From JBDTLH01 sp039934875 (GTDB lineage: Bacteria > Acidobacteriota > Terriglobia > Terriglobales > Acidobacteriaceae), in contig JBDTLH010000136.1 of assembly GCA_039934875.1 (NCBI GenBank), forward strand, positions 1 through 5,381: 5,381 nt of DNA, given 5' to 3'. The position numbers and the translations under genes were made by a program. Within the stretch, counting starts at the first letter, position 1. Each line of letters begins with the position of its first letter. Under the pieces are notes generated by a model. That model was not told the DNA's origin and did not search any database. It saw nothing but the letters and a program-made list of their open reading frames with translations. Positions 1 to 4,220 of the stretch are shown here, one piece after another.

Positions 1-234
1 CTCGGGCCTGCAGGGAGGGCCCAGATACTTTTGGTCGATAGGGAGGCAGCGGGACCGAAGATTTCAGTCCACGTATCAGTGAACGTAGCAACAAAGCACA
101 CCACTCCGCCCAACGAATCGTCGCACGAAATCAAGTGGGATTGGAAGATCTTCACCCGCCCGCCAGAGAGGAGATTCATCGAAATTACGCAGCAGACCCT
201 ATCCGATTTGCTTATGGAAGTAACGAATGGGTGA
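1..234 (+). CDS. Possible 3' end of an unrecognised protein gene (partial, weak)
   Basis: The frame is open from the first base of the window to a TGA at 232-234, giving 77 residues with no break, so any start lies to the left of the window or at a weak internal TTG at 31. The translation has protein-like stretches: an alternating beta-type run (ISVHVSVNV), then KWDWKIF, then a helix-like C terminus ending LSDLLMEVTNG. By hand count about 49 of 77 codons end in G or C, against roughly 45% GC at second positions, which is only a mild coding bias. No family is recognised and no motif is diagnostic. It would converge with the metalloprotease gene across a gap of about 190 bp. It could equally be a chance open frame. 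Confidence 0.33.
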   Translation, partial: LGPAGRAQILLVDREAAGPKISVHVSVNVATKHTTPPNESSHEIKWDWKIFTRPPERRFIEITQQTLSDLLMEVTNG

Positions 235-425
235 GAGTGAGAATTTAGCTCTTCAGTCTATTGCAAGAACACAGACGGGCGGAGAGGCATCCGCACGGAA
301 GGTCAACGTGTACCACGGAGGAAGGCGGGAATACTCAGGGACTGAAGGGGGACGTCGCCGCCCACCCTTCGCGCAAAGTGCGCGTGAAGAGTGGAGATAC
401 CAGGAGCGCCACCCGCCGGCTGCGG
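235..425. other. Intergenic gap between convergent 3' ends
   Basis: About 190 bp lie between the TGA of the left-edge frame and the TAA of the metalloprotease gene. I see no convincing gene here: the frame beginning at the ATG at 227 gives an Arg/Gly/Pro-rich product that runs into the antisense of the protease 3' end. The right half holds two palindrome-like modules, listed separately. No hairpin followed by a T-run was found for either flanking gene. Confidence 0.6.
334..394. repeat. Degenerate REP-like palindromes downstream of the protease gene
   Basis: Two modules sit side by side. The first, 334-348, reads CTCAGGGACTGAAGG and matches CTCAGGGCCTGAAGG at 4015-4029 in all but one base; here the palindrome is decayed. 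The second, 363-393, can fold as CAC-c-CTTC-GCGC, loop AAAGT, GCGC-gt-GAAG-a-GTG, an imperfect hairpin with a mismatch and a two-base bulge. Its arms resemble the CACTCTTCGC/GCGAAGAGTG hairpin at 2377-2413 on the other side of the protease gene. There is no following T-run, so a REP-type intergenic repeat fits better than a classic terminator. Membership of a genome-wide family is inferred. Confidence 0.5.
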
Positions 426-2279
426 TTACCTTGATCCGCCGGTTGCGGCGAGTTTCCGCACCGCGCCTAAATTGACTCTCTCCATCTCGTTCAGCATTGG
501 ATGCAGCACTTGCGCTGCCTGGGGATTGCTCTGTCCGAGCGCCTGCACCTCCGCTCGCATGCGCTCAATCTCCCGCATGTCACCCGGATGAACAGGACCA
601 AACTTCTGCTTCGGTTTGGGATGCGTGATGCTCTGGATCAGATCCATAAAGCGCTTGTAATCGCCACCCCAATCTTCCGTCGAACCCGGCGCTTCAAACG
701 TGGATACAGCAGTGATTGGATTATTTCGATTCGAGCTATCGCTGGCCGAAGCGGTGACCCGCAAAACGTAAGCGCCGTCGGCGGGGTCGCTGGTCAATGT
801 CAATACTCCGGTCTCGGGAACAATCTCGTACTTCACCTTCACCGCTCTGAGGCCACCGGGAGGCAAGATAGACATAGCGCCGCTGTTTCCGGTGAACATG
901 TAGTTCTCCAAATACCAGTAAACATTGACCACCGATGCTTTATCCGGAGAGCCGTCTCCTCCCAGCCCCGCCGAAGTCGGGGTATAGACTTCCGTTCTGG
1001 CCGTCGCGGTGCGTACCCAATCGAATTTGCCGGCGAAATCCCAGCCGGGGATACTCCGCTGCTCCAGCACCGTAGTCTTCACGTCATCGGCAATGCTGGT
1101 CGCGATACTCACACGCTTGGCCGCCAAGGTTGAAGTGATGCGGCAGGTTACGTGCACCGGCGGCGACTCGTGAATGGACGCGTCGCTCACAGTGACGCAC
1201 ACCGTCCCGTGGTCGGTCTCCACATTCACATCGCAATCGGCGCTGGGAAACACAATCCTTCCCGCATACCAAACTGCTGTGCCTGAGCCATCGGAGAGGT
1301 CTTTGACGGTATGCACGATCACTCCGCCGCGGATGCGTGAATCGCCGCTCGAGGACAATGCCTGGTCCCACTTGGAGAGCGGATCCGAAAATTGCTCGAA
1401 GTGATGGCGGTATTCGATATAGACGCGGCCGTGCGCGGCGCTGTCTTCGTTTGCAGGATGATAGACGACCAGCTCGGCTGCTCCCGCCTCGCCACTGCCG
1501 GCGTGGCTGAGAGCGAACAGCGCGCCCTCGCTGCCCTGGGTGACGTGGCGCACCTTCCCCGCCGTTTCCAGCGCCAAGGGGAAGAAGAAGTGCAACTGAG
1601 CGCGCGATAGCATGGGACCGGCGGAGAGTGCGCCGGGAAATCCGGCTTTTGCTTCAGTGGCCGGCAAATTGAAGGTCGGAGCAGGGTTGGCGTCTCCGAA
1701 TGAAGCCGAGGACATCAAGTCGTAAGGATCTCCGTAGGGAAATCCAGTCACGCCGGTGCCCGCCCAATCGATCCCGTGGTTCAGCAGGCCATAGGTATGG
1801 TTGAAGCCCAGCACATGCGCGAACTCATGACAGAAAAATGTGCGGCTTTCAAACGCGACGAGGACCGCGGAATGTCCCGGCCCGATGCCGTCCGCGCCCG
1901 CATCATAGCCGCGCAACACCATTGCCGGAAGGGCTGCGGGATCGTTCGCCAGAGCGGGGTTCGGCCCCTGCGCCTTGCCGGGAGATGCGACGACTATGAA
2001 GGAGTCGTATTGGCCCAGGTTGACTCCGGCGTTGGAAGCGGCTGCTTTGGCGGCATCGCGCAGGTTCCCCCTCGCGTCGGGCGGAGCCGCCAGGATTACG
2101 TCATACCAGCCGAAGAAATCGAAGGCGGCGAAATCAAACCACCTCTCCGTATTGTCGTCAAAATATCGGGCCAGCGAAGAGTCTCCGGTCAAGAACAGGT
2201 CACGGCAATCTGCTAAGGAGGGTGCGGGAGAATTATCATGCCGCACCAGAATCACGGCAACACGGCGCTGCTCACTCAT
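426..2279 (-). CDS. Putative metzincin-like zinc metalloprotease without signal peptide
   Basis: This 617-residue protein is probably a zinc-dependent endopeptidase. Residues 151-161 read HEFAHVLGFNH, a complete HExxHxxGxxH: three zinc-binding histidines (151, 155, 161) and the general-base Glu152. YDLMSS at 186-191 supplies a plausible Met-turn (Met189) 28 residues later. The layout (HExxHxLG, YG, then DLMS) also recalls family M6, although M6 usually has Asp at the third ligand, so the family is unsettled. Residues 1-150 look like a mixed alpha/beta pro- or N-domain. Residues 320-540 are beta-rich with Cys349, Cys361 and Cys379, perhaps Ig- or jelly-roll-like. Residues 560-617 look helical. 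The N terminus (MSEQRRVAVILVRHDN) is not a signal peptide. An in-frame TAA at 2319-2321, with no ATG, GTG or TTG after it, excludes a longer start. AAGGAG five bases upstream fixes this ATG. It lies 197 bp downstream of the PEP-CTERM gene, same strand. Substrate is unknown. The motif is certain; activity is inferred. Confidence 0.88.
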   Translation of the reverse strand: MSEQRRVAVILVRHDNSPAPSLADCRDLFLTGDSSLARYFDDNTERWFDFAAFDFFGWYDVILAAPPDARGNLRDAAKAAASNAGVNLGQYDSFIVVASPGKAQGPNPALANDPAALPAMVLRGYDAGADGIGPGHSAVLVAFESRTFFCHEFAHVLGFNHTYGLLNHGIDWAGTGVTGFPYGDPYDLMSSASFGDANPAPTFNLPATEAKAGFPGALSAGPMLSRAQLHFFFPLALETAGKVRHVTQGSEGALFALSHAGSGEAGAAELVVYHPANEDSAAHGRVYIEYRHHFEQFSDPLSKWDQALSSSGDSRIRGGVIVHTVKDLSDGSGTAVWYAGRIVFPSADCDVNVETDHGTVCVTVSDASIHESPPVHVTCRITSTLAAKRVSIATSIADDVKTTVLEQRSIPGWDFAGKFDWVRTATARTEVYTPTSAGLGGDGSPDKASVVNVYWYLENYMFTGNSGAMSILPPGGLRAVKVKYEIVPETGVLTLTSDPADGAYVLRVTASASDSSNRNNPITAVSTFEAPGSTEDWGGDYKRFMDLIQSITHPKPKQKFGPVHPGDMREIERMRAEVQALGQSNPQAAQVLHPMLNEMERVNLGAVRKLAATGGSR

Positions 2280-2284
2280 GTCAT

Positions 2285-2290
2285 CTCCTT
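2285..2290 (-). promoter_or_regulatory. Shine-Dalgarno AAGGAG of the metalloprotease gene
   Basis: On the minus strand AAGGAG is followed by five bases and then the ATG at 2277-2279. The strong match decides the start codon and indicates that the protease can be translated independently of the upstream PEP-CTERM gene. Confidence 0.8.
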
Positions 2291-2320
2291 TTGAGACGTC
2301 AAAAAAGTTCTGAATCAGTT

Positions 2321-2330
2321 ATTCCGGAAT
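2321..2330. promoter_or_regulatory. Small perfect palindrome ATTCCGGAAT upstream of the protease
   Basis: A 10-bp perfect palindrome lies about 41 bp before the protease start. Its TTCCG/CGGAA halves recur in the 11-bp repeat cluster at 2449-2481. This would fit an operator for a dimeric regulator, but a 10-bp palindrome can occur by chance. No convincing -35/-10 pair was found near it. Confidence 0.25.
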
Positions 2331-2340
2331 GTGACGAACC

Positions 2341-2418
2341 CGCTCTTCGCGCAACGAACACTGACAAAGAACAACCCACTCTTCGCGACGGACGAAGATG
2401 CGTGCGAAGAGTGAGTTG
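2341..2418. repeat. REP-like hairpin with repeated CTCTTCGCG motif
   Basis: The arms at 2372-2386 and 2404-2418 pair over 15 positions with a single mismatch (CAAC-c-CACTCTTCGC against GCGAAGAGTG-a-GTTG), around a 17-base loop. CTCTTCGCG occurs at 2379-2387 and again, directly repeated 36 bp away, at 2343-2351. A related but decayed hairpin lies at 363-393 beyond the 3' end of the protease gene. No T-run follows on either strand. In the PEP-CTERM to protease direction it could act as an mRNA-stabilising or attenuating structure. I favour a REP-type element because of the repeat copies. Confidence 0.55.
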
Positions 2419-2448
2419 CGCTTGGTAACAGAGTTGTCTCTAGGCAAA

Positions 2449-2481
2449 TCCGAATTAGTTCCGAACTAGTTCGGAATTAGG
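2449..2481. repeat. Three tandem 11-bp repeats containing an 18-bp perfect palindrome
   Basis: On the plus strand the units are TCCGAATTAGT (2449-2459), TCCGAACTAGT (2460-2470) and TCGGAATTAGG (2471-2481). Within them 2459-2476 is a perfect 18-bp palindrome, TTCCGAACTAGTTCGGAA. The last unit contains the stop codon of the PEP-CTERM gene (2477-2479, minus strand), so the palindrome begins right after that stop in the transcript. In RNA it would give a 7-bp stem with a CUAG loop. The third UUCGGA copy could compete for the same left arm. There is no T-run, so termination would be weak. An 11-bp period, about one helical turn, also suits cooperative protein binding. Confidence 0.55.
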
Positions 2482-3052
2482 CGTGGAAGCGCCGACGCAA
2501 CGGCGAGATCAGCCCGAGCAGGCCAGTGCCGAGTACGATAAAGCTGGAAGGCTCAGGGACCTGGGTGCCACCGGCAACCACGGAGACGTCATCGAGGAAG
2601 AAGTACGCGGGATCGTCACGGAAGCCGAACTCGATGGTACTGGAGTTGCTCGAAGCGACTACGTTGTAGGTGAATAAGGTGTAGTCGAAGCCCGGGGTGT
2701 CGGTGATGCTGAGGAGTGTGTTGCCGTCAAACATAGCGCTGAAATCGTTGGGCGTACCCGACTCGGCAGCCAGCCAGAAGCTGAAGGTGTAAGCATCGCC
2801 GGCGACGGTGCTAATGGTCTGGCTGAGGGTGCCATCAGAGCCGACTGGACCGAGCTGGGCGGAATACGTTCCGGTATGGGGCATGAAGGTGGTTACATTG
2901 CAGAACAAACCGCAGTTGCCACCGAGCGTCCATCCGGTGAAGTCTCCGGTTTCAAAGCCGGGGTTGGTGACGAGGTTGGTGCTGGCGAAAGTAGCGGTTG
3001 GCAAAAGGATCGCGAGTGCCGCAACCGCCAGGAAGAGAGACATTTTCTTCAT
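2477..3052 (-). CDS. PEP-CTERM sorting domain protein, secreted, jelly-roll-like
   Basis: This 191-residue protein is probably exported and then processed at its C terminus by an exosortase (EpsH/XrtA type), for release or retention at the cell surface. Residues 1-23 form a signal peptide: MKK, a hydrophobic core, then cleavage after a TFA motif. The mature part opens with NLVTNPGFETGDFTGW (26-41), a motif typical of PEP-CTERM jelly-roll proteins, and its body closes with FFLDDVSV (151-158). The tail is a full PEP-CTERM signal: VPEPSS (165-170), a hydrophobic helix to about 184, then an RRR cluster and the end at 191. Cys47 and Cys51 form a closely spaced pair. The frame is open 39 codons further upstream, but the ATG at 3050-3052 has AGGAG at five bases and starts a clean signal peptide, so I chose it. 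No exosortase gene is visible here. The ligand and precise role are unknown. It is divergent from the YdcF-type gene. Confidence 0.9.
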   Translation of the reverse strand: MKKMSLFLAVAALAILLPTATFASTNLVTNPGFETGDFTGWTLGGNCGLFCNVTTFMPHTGTYSAQLGPVGSDGTLSQTISTVAGDAYTFSFWLAAESGTPNDFSAMFDGNTLLSITDTPGFDYTLFTYNVVASSNSSTIEFGFRDDPAYFFLDDVSVVAGGTQVPEPSSFIVLGTGLLGLISPLRRRFHA

Positions 3053-3057
3053 AGTGA

Positions 3058-3062
3058 CTCCT
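3058..3062 (-). promoter_or_regulatory. Shine-Dalgarno AGGAG of the PEP-CTERM gene
   Basis: On the minus strand AGGAG is followed by TCACT and the ATG at 3050-3052. This spacing of five bases selects the start that gives a normal signal peptide over the in-frame upstream ATG at 3167-3169. Confidence 0.75.
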
Positions 3063-3177
3063 GACATATCTGGGATTGGGGGGGATGCAATGTAGAAAGC
3101 AATTCGGTCTCCATTTAGCATTATTGAAACTAAAGAGGTTACAGCGACGCGGCGAATTGGCAGTCGCAAAGTATTGC

Positions 3178-3183
3178 GGAGAA
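3178..3183 (+). promoter_or_regulatory. Possible Shine-Dalgarno GGAGAA of the YdcF-type gene
   Basis: GGAGAA precedes the ATG at 3191 by seven bases. The alternative ATG at 3287 has no such motif at a useful distance; the nearest is AGGG about 27 bases away. This favours the longer start. Confidence 0.5.
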
Positions 3184-3190
3184 GTAGTAA

Positions 3191-3901
3191 ATGATTACCA
3201 TCGGGGCAGCCGCCGCCGATTTCGCCGATGATGGTGAGGCGGTGAGCACTTCTTGCAGGGCGGTGCGTGATGTGTATGCTTGCTGGATGCGGATTGCGCT
3301 GCGGCTATTGCTGCTGGTGGTGCTGGTTTGCCTGATGTTTCCGGCGCTGGTATTAGGGCTTTATTTTTTCGCGCCGCGGGAAAATGCGCGGCTGGGCAAG
3401 GTGGACACGCTGATTGTGCTGGGATGCCCGACCAGAGCTGATGGGTCGCCCACGCCGGAGCAGCGCGAGCGGGTGATGGAAGGGGTACGCGAGTTCAAGA
3501 TGGGCAGGAGCGAGCGCATGATTATGACCGGCACTGCCGCCCACAACCGTTTTGTGGAGGCGCATGCGATGGCGGCGCTGGCCGAGGCGAATGGGGTCCC
3601 GGCGTCGGCGGTGATTGAAGAGGTGCAGGCGCACGATACCATCCAGAACATTTACTACTCCGAGAAGATCATGGAAGCGAAGGGGTGGCACACGGCGGAG
3701 GTCATCAGCTCTCCGTATCACCTGCCGCGCACCGCGCTGATCCTGCGGCATTATCCGCAGTTGCAGTGGGAGACCCACGCCGCACGTTGGCCTGCGGAGT
3801 ATGGGTTGGGGAGGAAGTTGAAACTGGATTGGAGAGAGGCGGTGGGCAGCTTCCAAATTCGGATGCACGGGTTTCGGCGATCGAAGTTTCTGGCGAATTA
3901 G
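3191..3901 (+). CDS. YdcF/SanA-type DUF218 membrane-anchored protein
   Basis: This 236-residue protein has one N-terminal membrane segment (about 34-60, rich in Leu/Val) followed by a DUF218 domain. Diagnostic elements are DTLIVLGCP (72-80, the first beta strand), RMIMTGTA (109-116), the VEAHAM segment (122-127) that matches the usual conserved Glu, then EE (143-144), HDTIQN (148-153) and SSPYHLPR (173-180), which matches the family's T..N and YH..R motifs. Relatives include E. coli SanA, linked to envelope permeability and vancomycin resistance at high temperature, ElyC, linked to lipid-carrier metabolism, and YdcF, reported to bind S-adenosylmethionine. The reaction is not settled for most members and cannot be read here. 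With the ATG at 3191 there is an unusual 32-residue Ala- and acid-rich leader before the membrane segment. The ATG at 3287 would give 204 residues and a more standard N terminus, but it lacks a ribosome binding site. It ends convergently with the TonB receptor gene. Confidence 0.85.
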   Translation: MITIGAAAADFADDGEAVSTSCRAVRDVYACWMRIALRLLLLVVLVCLMFPALVLGLYFFAPRENARLGKVDTLIVLGCPTRADGSPTPEQRERVMEGVREFKMGRSERMIMTGTAAHNRFVEAHAMAALAEANGVPASAVIEEVQAHDTIQNIYYSEKIMEAKGWHTAEVISSPYHLPRTALILRHYPQLQWETHAARWPAEYGLGRKLKLDWREAVGSFQIRMHGFRRSKFLAN

Positions 3902-3980
3902 AGGCGGCGGAGTCGTCGGCCAGGAATTACATCCGGATCTGAGCGATAGAAGCCTTATTCAAGCTGATATTGATTCCCCG

Positions 3981-4113
3981 GCTGAACAGGCTGCGGAAAA
4001 ATCAGGATTCTGACCTCAGGGCCTGAAGGCCCGACTCCATCAACGACTTACCCCCGGCATAAATGCCGGGGTCTACCCAGAACCGAAGTCTTTCCCCGCC
4101 GTGAAGCCGGGGG
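3981..4113. repeat. Composite REP-like element with three hairpins
   Basis: The element opens with GCTGAACAGGCTGCGGAAAA (3981-4000), a stretch I remember as a frequent intergenic repeat edge in acidobacterial genomes; that memory is unchecked. Three hairpins follow. At 4019-4032, GGGCC-TGAA-GGCCC is a perfect 5-bp stem. At 4052-4071, CCCCGGCAT-AA-ATGCCGGGG is a perfect 9-bp inverted repeat, probably an 8-bp stem with a TAAA loop. At 4094-4112, CCCCG/CGGGG arms close an imperfect stem around CCGTGAAGC. The gAA-type loops and GC stems resemble REP sequences that are mobilised by RAYT (TnpA-REP) transposases. No such transposase is in the window. Confidence 0.6.
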
Positions 4114-4132
4114 CGTCTGGCGCTACCACACG

Positions 4133-4193
4133 GCGAGGACGCCAGCCGACCCCAACCCGCGAGGAAGCCGACCCCCGCCCGCGAGGAAGCCGG
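4133..4193. repeat. Short tandem repeat, GCGAGGAAGCC-type units
   Basis: GCGAGGACGCC (4133-4143), GCGAGGAAGCC (4159-4169) and GCGAGGAAGCC (4181-4191) are separated by C-rich linkers, giving periods of 26 and then 22 bp. The linkers also match each other (CCGACCCC-AACCC and CCGACCCCCGCCC). It lies just past the stop of the TonB receptor gene and continues the REP-like block. With only three imperfect units and tiny linkers it is not a CRISPR array. Confidence 0.6.
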
Positions 4194-4220
4194 CGTTACG
4201 ACACTATGGTCATTCGTGGC

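Larger units (their letters stand above)
3053..3190. promoter_or_regulatory. Divergent leader region between PEP-CTERM and YdcF-type genes
   Basis: These 138 bp must carry promoters for the divergent genes unless transcription enters from further away. AT-rich stretches around 3113-3133 would suit a promoter on the minus strand, but I could not assign a -35/-10 pair with good spacing on either strand. A run of seven G (seven C in the PEP-CTERM transcript) lies at 3078-3084, about 25 bases before the PEP-CTERM start. Confidence 0.45.
3902..4220. other. Repeat-filled gap between convergent genes
   Basis: The 319 bp between the YdcF-type stop and the TonB receptor stop hold no credible gene. 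From 3902 to about 3975 I see nothing specific. From about 3980 the sequence is REP-like palindromes and then a short tandem repeat, each listed separately. Hairpins here may end transcription from both sides, but none has a clear T-run. Confidence 0.6.

Noticed and set aside
227..475. 82-residue plus-strand frame whose ATG overlaps the preceding TGA
   Set aside because: The overlap suggests coupling, but the product is low-complexity Arg/Gly/Pro, crosses REP-like palindromes and ends antisense to the protease gene.
501..1133. 210-residue plus-strand frame antisense to the protease
   Set aside because: The minus-strand frame has the complete zinc motif and a strong ribosome binding site; this one has no domain and Arg/His/Ser-rich content typical of an antisense shadow.
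2304..2309. T6 run (minus strand) upstream of the protease considered as a terminator tail
   Set aside because: The sequence before it forms only a 4-bp CTGATTCAG stem and the ATTCCGGAAT palindrome is too far away, so no credible terminator stem precedes it.
1776..2313. Two plus-strand frames (1776-2216 and 1975-2313) over the protease N-terminal region
   Set aside because: They overlap each other and the zinc-motif coding strand, and show no recognisable domain or ribosome binding site.
3353..3868. 171-residue minus-strand frame opposite the YdcF-type gene
   Set aside because: Arg/His/Pro-rich shadow of a gene with clear DUF218 motifs on the plus strand.
4052..4071. Perfect hairpin considered as a rho-independent terminator
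   Set aside because: No T-run follows on either strand, and similar hairpins sit beside it, so a REP-like repeat is the better call.
4133..4193. Tandem repeat considered as a CRISPR remnant
   Set aside because: Units are 11 bp with 11-15 bp linkers that resemble each other, far too short for repeats and unique spacers.
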